In this document: piece by piece, positions 1-8,349 of the stretch
How the letters are laid out: each line of letters opens with the position of its first letter
Numbering within the stretch: position 1 is the first letter of the stretch
Source of the DNA: Mycobacterium sp.
GTDB taxonomy: Bacteria; Actinomycetota; Actinomycetes; Mycobacteriales; Mycobacteriaceae
DNA length: 37,669 nt
Assembly: GCF_025933915.1 (NCBI RefSeq)
Contig: NZ_JAICZA010000034.1
Location: 1-37,669 of the forward strand
Direction of reading: 5' to 3'
Notes under the pieces: model-generated
What the model was told of the DNA's origin: nothing
The model's database searches: none
What the model saw: only the letters and a program-made list of their open reading frames with translations
Made by a program: the position numbers and the translations under genes

Positions 1-174
1 ACCTACCCCGGCGAGCACACCGACGTCGCCGCGCATTTGCAGGACAACGGATGGGAAACCACCAGATTCCGGCTCGCCGAGCTGTTTTCGGCGGCGGGCC
101 TGCCGGGACTAGGGGAAGCCGAGCACCAGGCCCCCGCCGCGACGATCAGCTTTGTGCGGGCGATCAAGTCCTGA
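1..174 (+). CDS. SAM-dependent methyltransferase, C-terminal end (partial)
   Basis: The open frame runs in from the left edge and stops with TGA at 172-174, giving the last 57 residues. The fragment starts [13 protein letters not shown] and ends FVRAIKS. It resembles the C-terminus of the mycobacterial class I methyltransferases of the TIGR00027/leucine-carboxyl-methyltransferase-like family, whose tails carry a W-x-x-x-x-x-R segment followed by a short final strand. These enzymes are SAM-dependent and most have unknown substrates. The catalytic N-terminal domain lies outside the window, so its integrity cannot be judged. The gene converges on the ligD operon, with a long hairpin directly after its stop. 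Family assignment is moderately secure and substrate is unknown. Confidence 0.7.
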   Translation, partial: TYPGEHTDVAAHLQDNGWETTRFRLAELFSAAGLPGLGEAEHQAPAATISFVRAIKS

Positions 175-239
175 ACCGCGAGAGTGCAACTGGCAGCACC
201 TCGTCTCGAAAAATACGTTGGCAGTTGCACTTTCGCGGT
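175..239. terminator. Long hairpin between convergent genes
   Basis: Arms 175-195 and 219-239 (21 nt each) are complementary apart from one G-U pair and one mismatch, with a 23-nt loop at 196-218. The hairpin begins directly after the methyltransferase stop and ends 11 bp before the stop of the opposing gene. It is well placed to end transcription from both sides. No clear U-tract follows either arm. A dispersed palindromic repeat that happens to lie here is the alternative. Confidence 0.6.
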
Positions 240-250
240 CACAAGAATGG

Positions 251-2194
251 TCACGAGGTTCGTTTGGCCAGCCATTCGGCCTGCATCACGAGAAGGGCCA
301 TGACCTCCAATTGCGGTGTCTGCGCGTCCAGTTCGCGGTATCGCTGATAGACGTTGACGACGACGCGCTCGGCGTCCAGCCACGTCGCGTACTCGCCGAG
401 GTCGATGGTGTCGGCGGCCTCGGCCCACGATAAGCCCTCGCGGTAGGCGGCCTCAGCCTGTTCGGAGACGTGCACGAGATAGCCACGGACCGCGCGGATT
501 CCATCGGGATCGGTGACCGGGCCGTGGCCGGGTATCACCGTCGGCGCGTCCAGCGCGATCATCGCGTCGCATGCCGCGACCCAGTTGGCGATCGGGCCGG
601 CCCACACGATGGGCGTGCAACCGATGAACAACAGGTCGCCGCCGAACAGCACGCCCGCGTCCGGCAGGTGCACCACCGAGTCGGCGGCGGTGTGCGCGGG
701 ACCCAGATTCAGCACATCGATGCGCCGCCCGCCCACCTCGACGGCGAGGTTGCGCTCGAACGTCTGGTCGGCATTGCGCAACTTGATGTTGCTGAAGTCG
801 AAGTGCCCGAAGCGTTCTCGCGTGTATGGAGTCGCGACCGGGCCGAGATTGGCGGTTTGCGCCATGGCCAGCATCTCCGGTGCCATCCCGTGCTCGATCT
901 CCTCGGCGGTGCCGTGTGCGGCGATGATCCGCACCGAGGGATCGAGCAGCTGGTTGCCGTGCGTGTGGTCCCCGTTGGAGTGGGTGATCACCGCGTCGGT
1001 GATCGGCGCGGACGCGGTGATGGGCTGCATCGCGGTGAGCATTTCGCGAGTCAACGCGAGGTCGAACAAGGTGTCCACCAGCAGGGAGGCACCGTCGCCG
1101 GTGATCAGCCCCGCGTTGCTCCACCCATAGCCACCGTCGGGCAGCGTCCAGGCCCACACCCGGTCGGCGACCTCGTGCAGCCCGCGCGTGTAGGGCACTC
1201 GTGCGCGGGCGTGGTTGACCCGCCGCGGGGCGGGGGTGGCGTCCGGGTTGGGCCGGGTGGCTAACGGGTGGGGCGCGCCGCTCGCGCGGACCGTTTGCCG
1301 AGTCTCCCCGAGGCCTTGGACCTGGAGCGTGACGACGTCGCCGTCGTGCAGCCAACCCGGAAACGATTCCAGCGCCGCCGGATTGAGGTGCTCGACCAGC
1401 GTGCAGGTGGGCACAGTCCCGGAGCCGATGACGTCGCCGGGCGCGAGGGTGACGCCGCGCGAGGCATAGGAGATGACTTCGCCGAAGGTCCAGTCCATCT
1501 GGGCGGTCGATCCGGAACCGATGACGACGTCGTTGACCAGTGCGGTGACCCGAAGGTCCAGCCTGCCGTCCCGCCGATAAGGCTCGAGCTCGTCGGGGGT
1601 CACCAGGTAGGGGCCCAGCGTGACCCCGCTGTCTTTGCCCTTGCCTTGCCCGATCCCCAGTTGACTCTCCATCTGCTGCAGATCGCGTGCGGACCAGTCG
1701 TTGAAGATGGTGTACCCGATGATCGCCCGTTCCGCCTGTTCGACGGTGAGGTCCTTCCCGCCGGCTCCGATCACCGCGGCGATCTCCAATTCGAAGTCCT
1801 GCCACGCGCTTCCGGGTGCCGTCGGGGCGTCGTCGTATGGGCCCAAAATTGTTGCCGGGCAAGCGAAGTAAAATGCGGGTATCCGGTACCACGAGTCACC
1901 CAGTACCCGGCCGGCGCCCAGCGCGGCTTGGCAGTTGCGCATGTGGTCAAGGAAGCACAGGGAATCCCGGATCGACGGCGGGCGCGGGATCGGCGCCAGC
2001 AACCTCACCGCCGCCAGCGGAACGACCGCCGCCGGGGAACGCTGCGCATCCTCGCCCGCTCGCCGCAATCCCTCGAGACCACGCGCGACGAGATCGAGGA
2101 GCGCCACGCCCGACGGCATTGCATGGATCGTGTCGCCCGAGAGGACGCCGACGCGTTCGCCGGCTGAATCGTCCCGGTAGGTAACCCATTTCAC
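251..2194 (-). CDS. Fused fumarylacetoacetate-hydrolase / metallo-beta-lactamase-fold protein (Rv0939-like)
   Basis: This is a 647-aa two-domain protein. Residues 1 to about 300 form a fumarylacetoacetate hydrolase (FAH)-type domain, with likely metal ligands E135/E137 in DFELE and D166 in NDWSARDLQ. Residues about 335-647 form a metallo-beta-lactamase-fold hydrolase: H405-S-N-G-D409-H410, H501 in GPAHTAADS, D520 in GGDLLF and H557 in PGHGP. The usual HxHxDH motif has Asn where the second His is expected. FAH enzymes hydrate, isomerise or cleave diketo acids in aromatic and sterol-ring catabolism; this substrate is unknown. The length and position after ligD match M. tuberculosis Rv0939 (about 644 aa). 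The GTG start at 2194-2192 overlaps the ligD stop in a GTGA, implying translational coupling. The fusion is seen directly; function is inferred. Confidence 0.85.
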   Translation of the reverse strand: MKWVTYRDDSAGERVGVLSGDTIHAMPSGVALLDLVARGLEGLRRAGEDAQRSPAAVVPLAAVRLLAPIPRPPSIRDSLCFLDHMRNCQAALGAGRVLGDSWYRIPAFYFACPATILGPYDDAPTAPGSAWQDFELEIAAVIGAGGKDLTVEQAERAIIGYTIFNDWSARDLQQMESQLGIGQGKGKDSGVTLGPYLVTPDELEPYRRDGRLDLRVTALVNDVVIGSGSTAQMDWTFGEVISYASRGVTLAPGDVIGSGTVPTCTLVEHLNPAALESFPGWLHDGDVVTLQVQGLGETRQTVRASGAPHPLATRPNPDATPAPRRVNHARARVPYTRGLHEVADRVWAWTLPDGGYGWSNAGLITGDGASLLVDTLFDLALTREMLTAMQPITASAPITDAVITHSNGDHTHGNQLLDPSVRIIAAHGTAEEIEHGMAPEMLAMAQTANLGPVATPYTRERFGHFDFSNIKLRNADQTFERNLAVEVGGRRIDVLNLGPAHTAADSVVHLPDAGVLFGGDLLFIGCTPIVWAGPIANWVAACDAMIALDAPTVIPGHGPVTDPDGIRAVRGYLVHVSEQAEAAYREGLSWAEAADTIDLGEYATWLDAERVVVNVYQRYRELDAQTPQLEVMALLVMQAEWLAKRTS

Positions 2195-4467
2195 TCGCGC
2201 ACCACCTCACTTGGTTTCTTGTCCGGCCGCAGCCCGCGCCAGCTCGATTGGCGTAACCGGTCATCCGGGGTCCACTCGCTGTAGCGCACCTCCCCCACCA
2301 GAACCGGCTCGACGAACGTCACGCCCCTGGCTTCGTTTCTGGGAAGCGGTGGGTCGAAGGGGGATTCGTCGGTGTGCAGGGGCGTCAGCGTCCTCTTCAA
2401 ATTGGTCAGGTCGCGTTCGGTGAACCCGGTGCCGACGCGGCCGGCGAAATGCAGGCCGCCCGCGCGGGGGATGCCCATCAGCAGTGAGCCGATGCCGCTG
2501 CTGCGTCCGCCTTCACCGGCTTTCCAGCCGCCGATGACGACTTCCTGGGTGCTCCAATGCTTGTCCTTGATCCACGACGACGAACGGCGGCCCGGCTGAT
2601 AAGTGGAGTCGTGCTTCTTGGCGATCACACCCTCCCAGCCGCGCTCACCGGAGTGTTCCAGGGCCTGTTTGCCGTCGCCGGGCAGCAGCTCGGGGACGAT
2701 GAGGTTGCTGCCGGCGGCCAGCATTTCCAGCAGCTTTCGCCGATCCCGGTGGCGGGCCCGCAGCAGCGAGCGGCCGTCGAGGTAAAGCAGGTCGAACGCC
2801 CAGAATTCGACCCGTGAGCCCCGTCCGCGGTTTTGCATCTCGTGAAAATTGGGCACCCCGGAGGAGTCCAGAACGACGGCCTCACCGTCGAGTACCACGT
2901 GATGCTCGGCGAGATCTTCTGCCAGCGAGCGTAGTTCGCGGTACTCCCGGGTGACGTCGCGACCGCGCCGGGACCGTATCCGCACGGCGCCGTGATCGGC
3001 CTCGATCAAAAGCCGGTAACCATCCCATTTGCCCTCGAACGCCCACTGGCTCGCCTTCAGCGCCGACACCGAACCATGGGTCGCGAGCATCGGGGCGATC
3101 GTGTCGAACTCGAAGACCTTCTGGTCTTTCATCCGGTGCGCGAGCCACTGGTCACCGTTGGTTTGAATCAGCGCATAGCGTCCGGAGATCTTGCTGCCGT
3201 GCAGGTTGACGATGACCTCATCGTCCTGGAACTTTTCGGCGTCGTAGGTTCCGGAGTCCCAGATGATCACCTTGCCGGCACCGTATTCGCCCTGGGGGAT
3301 GACGCCTTCGAAGCCGCCGTATTCCAGGGGATGGTCCTCGGTATGGACCGCCAGGTGATTTACCGAGGTGGTGTCGGGCAGGTTCTTGGGCACCGCCCAG
3401 GACACCAGCACGCCGTCCCGCTCCAGCCGGAAGTCGTAGTGCAGCCGGCGGGCGTGGTGCTCTTGGATGACGAAGCTGTTCCCCTGCCCTAGAACAGGTT
3501 TCGCCGCTGGGACCGGCTCGGGCGTCTTCGATGCGTCGCGCATGCTGCGGTACTTGGTCAGCCGATCCGGGACCGGCGCTTGCTTATCCGAGGTATCCAG
3601 CTCCGCCAGCAGATCGCCGTCGCGCGCGACCCGGGCCAGCACTTCGTCAAACCGCAGCTGGCGCAGCGCCGGGTCTTCGAGTTCGTCCCAGGTGCGCGGC
3701 GCCGCGACGGTCGGCTTTTCGCGTCCGCGCAGCGAGTACGGTGCAATGGTCGTCTTGGAGCCGTTGTTCTGGCTCCAGTCCATAAAAATCTTCCCCGCCC
3801 GCAGGCTCTTGGTCATGGTCGACGTGACCAGCTTGGGCATCGTTTTTTCCAGTTGCTGCGCAACGCGTTTGGCCAACACCGTGGCGCCTTTACTGCTCAC
3901 CGGCTCCTGAAGCGGTGCGTAGAGGTGCAGACCCTTGCTGCCGCTGGTGAGCGGGAAGGTGGTCAGCCCGATCCCGGCGATCAGGTCGCGGACCGCGCGC
4001 GCCACCTCGGCCATCTGGGCCATGGTCACGTGTTCGCCGGGGTCGAGGTCGAACACCAAGCGAGTCGCCGGGCCGGGCTTGAGTTCTTCGGCCCGGCTGC
4101 GGGTCCACTCGGCGACGAACCGCCACTGCGGCACGTGGACCTCCAGCGCCGCCTGTTGGGCGATCCAGGCCAGGCCGTCGGGGTCGTCGATGATCGGATA
4201 GGTCGTGGTCCCGGATCGGTGGGTCACGCTGGCGCGCGGCAGCCAGTCGGGTGCCGAGGCGGCCAGTTGCTTCTCGAAGAACGATTCCTGTTCGACGCCG
4301 TTGGGCCAGCGTTTGCGCGTGGCCGGACGCCCGGCGATGTGCGGGATCATCACCTCGGCGATCCGCGTGTAGTAGTCGAAGACGTCGGTCTTGGTGGTTC
4401 CGGTGGCGGGATACAGCACTTTTTCGGCGTTGGTCAGCTTGACCCGCGGGCCCGCCGTCGAACTCAT
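2191..4467 (-). CDS. ligD: ATP-dependent DNA ligase D (multidomain NHEJ ligase)
   Basis: LigD works with Ku to seal double-strand breaks by non-homologous end joining. The 758 residues have the mycobacterial domain order. The primase/polymerase domain covers about 1-300, with the D140-L-D142 metal site and a SGSKGLHLY segment. The 3'-phosphoesterase domain covers about 330-450 (EHHARRLHYDFRLE, HPLEYGGFEG). The ligase domain covers about 455-758, with nucleotidyl-transfer motif I EGKWDGYR (nucleophile K480) and later VIAKK and WIKDKHW motifs. The length equals that of M. tuberculosis LigD (759 aa). All signature residues checked are present, so it should be active. The ATG at 4467-4465 has no Shine-Dalgarno sequence and appears leaderless. 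It forms an operon with the downstream FAH/MBL gene and diverges from the sugar kinase; ku lies just beyond that kinase. Confidence 0.97.
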   Translation of the reverse strand: MSSTAGPRVKLTNAEKVLYPATGTTKTDVFDYYTRIAEVMIPHIAGRPATRKRWPNGVEQESFFEKQLAASAPDWLPRASVTHRSGTTTYPIIDDPDGLAWIAQQAALEVHVPQWRFVAEWTRSRAEELKPGPATRLVFDLDPGEHVTMAQMAEVARAVRDLIAGIGLTTFPLTSGSKGLHLYAPLQEPVSSKGATVLAKRVAQQLEKTMPKLVTSTMTKSLRAGKIFMDWSQNNGSKTTIAPYSLRGREKPTVAAPRTWDELEDPALRQLRFDEVLARVARDGDLLAELDTSDKQAPVPDRLTKYRSMRDASKTPEPVPAAKPVLGQGNSFVIQEHHARRLHYDFRLERDGVLVSWAVPKNLPDTTSVNHLAVHTEDHPLEYGGFEGVIPQGEYGAGKVIIWDSGTYDAEKFQDDEVIVNLHGSKISGRYALIQTNGDQWLAHRMKDQKVFEFDTIAPMLATHGSVSALKASQWAFEGKWDGYRLLIEADHGAVRIRSRRGRDVTREYRELRSLAEDLAEHHVVLDGEAVVLDSSGVPNFHEMQNRGRGSRVEFWAFDLLYLDGRSLLRARHRDRRKLLEMLAAGSNLIVPELLPGDGKQALEHSGERGWEGVIAKKHDSTYQPGRRSSSWIKDKHWSTQEVVIGGWKAGEGGRSSGIGSLLMGIPRAGGLHFAGRVGTGFTERDLTNLKRTLTPLHTDESPFDPPLPRNEARGVTFVEPVLVGEVRYSEWTPDDRLRQSSWRGLRPDKKPSEVVRE

Positions 4468-4480
4468 AGGGTGAGTCTAT
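4467..4480. promoter_or_regulatory. Back-to-back leaderless promoters of ligD and the PfkB kinase
   Basis: Only 11 bp separate the two divergent ATG codons. On the plus strand TAGGGT (4467-4472) matches the mycobacterial SigA -10 consensus TANNNT and ends 6 nt before the kinase ATG at 4479. On the minus strand TAGACT (4479-4474) ends 6 nt before the ligD ATG at 4467. Six to seven nt is the normal -10-to-start distance, so both mRNAs should begin at the A of their own start codon. The two -10 elements lie within one 13-bp stretch, so simultaneous polymerase binding looks impossible. Motifs and spacing are seen; promoter activity is inferred. Confidence 0.6.
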
Positions 4481-5402
4481 GGGCCGCGCGCTGGTGATCG
4501 GTGAAGCGCTGATCGACAGGGTCGAAAAGCAGGGTGCCGTCGAGCATGTTGGGGGCAGCCCCCTCAACGTCGCCGTCGGACTGGCCCGGCTGGGACGTGG
4601 CGTCGACTTCTTGACCCACATCGCCGACGACGAACCCGGCCGTCGCATCGTCGCATATCTGAAATCCTCCGGCGTACAACTAGTTCCGGGAAGTATCACC
4701 GCCGAGCGTACGCCGACCGCGGTCGCCACGATTGCCGACGACGGCTCGGCCACTTATGCATTCGATCTGCAATGGCAGCTTTCCGGCACACCCGAGGTCA
4801 CGCCGCCCCTGCTGGTGCACACGGGATCGATCGCCGCCGTGCGCGAACCGGGGTGCTTGGCGGTCGCGGCGCTGCTCGAGGCCTATCGCGTCTCGGCGAC
4901 CCTCACCTTCGATCCCAACGTGCGACCGTCGCTGATCGCCGACCGGGCCGCGGCGCAGGCCCGCATCGCGCATCTGGTCGAGCGCAGCGACATCGTCAAG
5001 GTCAGTGACGAGGACTTGAGGTGGATCAACCCGGACCACGAGCCGCAACGCACCGCCCGAGGCTGGCTGGCATCGGGACCCGCGATCGTCGTCGTGACGA
5101 TGGGCAGCCGGGGTGCCGTCGCGTTCTGCTCGGCCGGGGACGCCCGGGTCGCTGCCGACCCGGTCCGGGTGATCGACACCGTCGGCGCCGGCGACGCATT
5201 CATGGTCGGCCTGCTCGACGCGCTGTGGGCGCTGGATTTGGTGGGCGCCGAACGCCGGTCCGCCCTGCGGCGGATCCGGCTCGATGCCCTCGCGGCGGCG
5301 CTCGAGGCCGCCGGCCAGGCGTCGGCGGTGACCGTCTCCCGCGCCGGCGCCGAGCTCCCCGATCGGGCCGCGCTGCGGGCCCGGGCAAACCGGCGTCGCT
5401 AG
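4479..5402 (+). CDS. PfkB-family carbohydrate kinase (fructokinase/ribokinase type)
   Basis: This 307-aa protein phosphorylates a sugar or related hydroxyl substrate with ATP in the cytoplasm. The N-terminus has the PfkB first-signature region GGSPLNVAVGLARLG (residues about 24-38). The C-terminal second signature DTVGAGDAFMVGLLD carries the catalytic Asp and anion hole. A FDPNVRP segment in the middle is typical of fructokinases and related enzymes. Length is normal for the family. The start is ATG at 4479 with no room for a Shine-Dalgarno sequence; a -10-like TAGGGT exactly 6 nt upstream supports a leaderless mRNA. It lies between ligD and ku, which as I recall are directly divergent in M. 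tuberculosis, so it looks like an insertion into the NHEJ locus. The substrate cannot be decided from sequence. Confidence 0.88.
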   Translation: MGRALVIGEALIDRVEKQGAVEHVGGSPLNVAVGLARLGRGVDFLTHIADDEPGRRIVAYLKSSGVQLVPGSITAERTPTAVATIADDGSATYAFDLQWQLSGTPEVTPPLLVHTGSIAAVREPGCLAVAALLEAYRVSATLTFDPNVRPSLIADRAAAQARIAHLVERSDIVKVSDEDLRWINPDHEPQRTARGWLASGPAIVVVTMGSRGAVAFCSAGDARVAADPVRVIDTVGAGDAFMVGLLDALWALDLVGAERRSALRRIRLDALAAALEAAGQASAVTVSRAGAELPDRAALRARANRRR

Positions 5403-5499
5403 CGTCTGGTCGGGCTCCCGGGCGCTCGCGGGCTTCTGAGCAGCGGCGCGACGGCGCGGATGCTGTTAGGCGGCGAACAGTATGGGCATACTGACTTAC

Positions 5500-6408
5500 A
5501 TGCGCTCCATCTGGAAGGGTTCGATCGCGTTCGGGCTGGTGAACGTCCCGGTCAAGGTGTACAGCGCGACCGAGGACCACGACATCAAGTTCCACCAGGT
5601 GCACGCCAAGGACAACGGCCGCATCCGATACCAGCGCGTGTGCGAGGTGGACGGCGAGGTCGTCGAATACCGTGATATCGCCCGGGCCTACCAATCCGAT
5701 GACGGCCAGATGGTCATCATCACCGACGACGACATCGCCACCCTGCCCGAAGAACGCAGCCGCGAGATCGAAGTGCTGGAGTTCGTGCCGGCCAGCCAGG
5801 TGGACCCGATGCTCTTCGACCGCAGCTATTTCCTGGAGCCCGACTCCAAGTCGTCGAAATCCTATGTGCTGCTGGCGAAGACGCTCGCCGAGTCGGACCG
5901 CATGGCGATCGTCCACTTCACGCTGCGCAACAAGACCCGCCTGGCGGCGTTGCGGGTCAAGGACTTCGGTAAGCGAGACGTGATGGTCATCCATACGTTG
6001 TTGTGGCCCGACGAGATTCGTGACCCCGACTTTCCGATTCTCGACAAGAAGGTCGAGGTCAAGCCCGCGGAACTCAAAATGGCCGGCCAGGTGGTGGACT
6101 CGATGGCCGAAGAGTTCAACCCCGACCGCTACCACGACGACTACCAGGACCAGCTGCACGAGCTGGTCCAAGCCAAACTCGAAGGCGGAGAGGCGTTTAC
6201 CACCGAGGAGCGGCCCAAAGAGCTGGACGAGACCGAAGACGTGTCCGACCTGCTGGCCAAGCTGGAGGCCAGCGTGAAGGCGCGCTCCGGTGACGGCATG
6301 GCACCGGCGAAAAGGGCTGCCGCGAAAAAGACCGCCGCCAAGAAGACAGCTGCCAAAAAGGCTCCGGCCAAGAAGGCTCCGGCCAAGAAAGCGGCCTCCA
6401 AGTCCTGA
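5500..6408 (+). CDS. ku: Ku DNA end-binding protein
   Basis: Bacterial Ku is a homodimer that encircles broken DNA ends and recruits LigD. The start is placed at ATG 5500 (MRSIWKGSIAFGLVNVPVKV), which matches known mycobacterial Ku N-termini; an in-frame ATG at 5482 would add six residues. The 302-aa protein has the whole Ku bridge/core region, with FHQVHAKDNGRIRY, EIEVLEFVP, DRSYFLEPD and HTLLWPDEIRDPDFP. The final 43 residues are a Lys/Ala-rich tail of repeated AAKK/APAKK units, absent from M. tuberculosis Ku but like the basic tail of M. smegmatis Ku. Such tails add non-specific DNA binding. No good SD sequence is visible. It converges on pstA1 with 15 bp between stops. Confidence 0.96.
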   Translation: MRSIWKGSIAFGLVNVPVKVYSATEDHDIKFHQVHAKDNGRIRYQRVCEVDGEVVEYRDIARAYQSDDGQMVIITDDDIATLPEERSREIEVLEFVPASQVDPMLFDRSYFLEPDSKSSKSYVLLAKTLAESDRMAIVHFTLRNKTRLAALRVKDFGKRDVMVIHTLLWPDEIRDPDFPILDKKVEVKPAELKMAGQVVDSMAEEFNPDRYHDDYQDQLHELVQAKLEGGEAFTTEERPKELDETEDVSDLLAKLEASVKARSGDGMAPAKRAAAKKTAAKKTAAKKAPAKKAPAKKAASKS

Positions 6409-6423
6409 CCCGAGGCGCCCCGG

Positions 6424-7326
6424 TCAGCGTTTGCGCGTCGCAAAGAAGCGGGTGGCCGCGGCGACGATGTTGATCACGGCGACGATGATGATCAGCGTCA
6501 GCGCCGCACCCCAGATCCGCAGAAATCCCGCGTGTTCGGGGTTGGTGAGTTCGGTGTAGATGAGCAGCGGCAACGACGCCATGTTGTTGTGGAAGATGTC
6601 GAAGTTGATCGACCGGCTGTAGCCGACCAGCACCAGCACCGGCGCGGTTTCACCGATCACCCGCGCGACGGACAACAAGATGCCGGACACGATGCCGGGC
6701 ATCGCGATCGGAAAGACGATCCGCACGATCGTCTTCCATTGCGGCACACCCAGCGCGTAACTGGCCTCGCGCAGGTCGTCGGGCACCAATCTGAGCATTT
6801 CCTCGGCGGAACGCACGACTACGGGCAGCATCAGCAAGACCAGCGACAGCGACACCGCAAAAGAACTCTGCTGAAAGCCCAGGGCGGCGATCCAGAGGCT
6901 GAAGATGAACAGCGCCGCGACGATCGAGGGAACGCCCGCCAGCACGTCGACCATGAAAGTGGTCAGCCGCACCAGGCGGCCCGATCCGTATTCCACCAAA
7001 AAGACCGCGGTCATCAGGCCCAGCGGCACGGCCAGGGCGGCGGCCACCCCGGCCTGTACCAACGTCCCGTACAGCGCGTGGTAGACGCCGCCGGCGAACT
7101 GTTCCGGCAGCACGCCGCGCAACGAGTGGGTCCACCACCCCGACTGCGTCACCGCGTACCAGCCGCGTTGAATCACGATCGACAACACCCAGATCAGCGG
7201 CACCAGCGCGACGAAGAACGAGCCGAGGAAAAAGATCGACGCGGCGTTGTTGGTGATCCGCCGCCGGAAGCTGAGTGGCCTGAACACCTCGGCCTTGACC
7301 GGCTGGTCGTGCGCGTCAACGGTCAT
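6424..7326 (-). CDS. pstA1: Phosphate ABC transporter permease PstA
   Basis: PstA is one of two inner-membrane permease subunits of the high-affinity phosphate importer PstSCAB. The 300-aa protein has about six hydrophobic helices and the ABC-permease EAA loop (EASYALGVPQWKTIVRIVFPIAMPG region), which docks on the ATPase PstB. It is last in a pstS-pstC-pstA operon, 24 bp after pstC. The sequence, including SGWWTHSLRGVLPEQFAGG, resembles M. tuberculosis PstA1, the partner of PstC2 and PstS3, more than PstA2; this assignment is from memory. No pstB is in the window, so an ATPase must be encoded elsewhere. Expression is probably phosphate-responsive through SenX3-RegX3, as for other mycobacterial pst operons. 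Confidence 0.92.
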   Translation of the reverse strand: MTVDAHDQPVKAEVFRPLSFRRRITNNAASIFFLGSFFVALVPLIWVLSIVIQRGWYAVTQSGWWTHSLRGVLPEQFAGGVYHALYGTLVQAGVAAALAVPLGLMTAVFLVEYGSGRLVRLTTFMVDVLAGVPSIVAALFIFSLWIAALGFQQSSFAVSLSLVLLMLPVVVRSAEEMLRLVPDDLREASYALGVPQWKTIVRIVFPIAMPGIVSGILLSVARVIGETAPVLVLVGYSRSINFDIFHNNMASLPLLIYTELTNPEHAGFLRIWGAALTLIIIVAVINIVAAATRFFATRKR

Positions 7327-7350
7327 GAGCGCCGCCCATTGCCATGCGTC

Positions 7351-8343
7351 TCATCCGTTGACCTTGCCGCCGGCGATCGTGCGAGCGACCGCGTTGACGA
7401 TGAACGTCAAGACGAACAGCGCGAATCCCGCCGAGATGTAAGCCCCGGTGGGCAATGGTGCGCTGAACTCCGCGGCCGCCGAAGCGATCTTGGAGGCGAA
7501 CGTGTAGCCGCCGTCGAACAGCGACCAGTTACCCGGGCGGGCGGCCGAACGCAAAATGATCAGCACCGCCACCGTCTCGCCCAGCGCACGGCCCAGCCCC
7601 AGCATCGAGGCCGCGATGACACCGCTGCGGCCGAACGGCAGCACGGTCATCCGCACCACCTCCCACTTGGTGGCGCCCAGCGCCTGCGCCGCTTCCATCT
7701 GGATGTGGGGGGTCTGCCGAAAGACTTCGCGCGACACGGAAGTGATGATCGGCAGGATCATCACGGAGAGCACGATGCCGGCGGTGAAGATGGTGCCGCC
7801 ACCCGCCAACGAGACGTTGCCCTCTTTGAACAGAAAAAACCACCCCAGGTGGCGGTTGAGAAACGCCGCTGCCGGCTCGATCTCGGGGGCGAGCACGAAA
7901 ATCCCCCACAGCCCGAAGACGATCGACGGCACCGCGGCCAGCAGGTCCACCACGGCGCCGAACGGCCGCGCCAACCGCTTCGGCGCGTATTGGGTGAGGA
8001 ACACGGCGACACCGACCGCGACGGGAACGGACAGCACCAGCGCGGTGAGCGAACTGAGCACCGTGACCATGAGCAGGTCGCGAATACCGAAGGCAAGCTT
8101 GTGGGGGTCGCTGGTGCTGAACTGGGCGCTGGTGAAGAAGTTTGCGTGGTTGACGCGCAACGACGGGAGGGCGCGCAGCAACAGGAATACCGCGATCAAC
8201 AGGATGGCGAGGACGATCGCCGAACCCGCGGCAGCGGCGACCAGCTTGAACATTCGGTCGCCCCGCCGAGTCACGCGTGCATTCAGCGCCGTTGGTGCCG
8301 GCTTTTCCGCGGTCGACGTTGCTGTTCCTCGTGTCACGACCAC
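7351..8343 (-). CDS. pstC2: Phosphate ABC transporter permease PstC
   Basis: PstC pairs with PstA to form the phosphate translocation path. The 330-aa protein has a cytoplasmic N-terminal extension (about 35 residues), a first helix at about 36-57, a periplasmic segment ([14 protein letters not shown]) and further helices. The EAA-type loop reads [21 protein letters not shown]. The annotated start is GTG 8343, 6 bp after the pstS stop. A second in-frame GTG at 8337 has a better-spaced GAGG upstream and may be the true start (328 aa). The loop containing [15 protein letters not shown] is characteristic of mycobacterial PstC2. It is translated from the same mRNA as pstS3 and pstA1. Confidence 0.93.
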   Translation of the reverse strand: MVVTRGTATSTAEKPAPTALNARVTRRGDRMFKLVAAAAGSAIVLAILLIAVFLLLRALPSLRVNHANFFTSAQFSTSDPHKLAFGIRDLLMVTVLSSLTALVLSVPVAVGVAVFLTQYAPKRLARPFGAVVDLLAAVPSIVFGLWGIFVLAPEIEPAAAFLNRHLGWFFLFKEGNVSLAGGGTIFTAGIVLSVMILPIITSVSREVFRQTPHIQMEAAQALGATKWEVVRMTVLPFGRSGVIAASMLGLGRALGETVAVLIILRSAARPGNWSLFDGGYTFASKIASAAAEFSAPLPTGAYISAGFALFVLTFIVNAVARTIAGGKVNG

Positions 8344-8349
8344 CTCAGG

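Noticed and set aside
6302..6405. Ku tail repeats as a separate repeat array
   Set aside because: They are in-frame codons of the AAKK/APAKK tail and belong to the ku gene.
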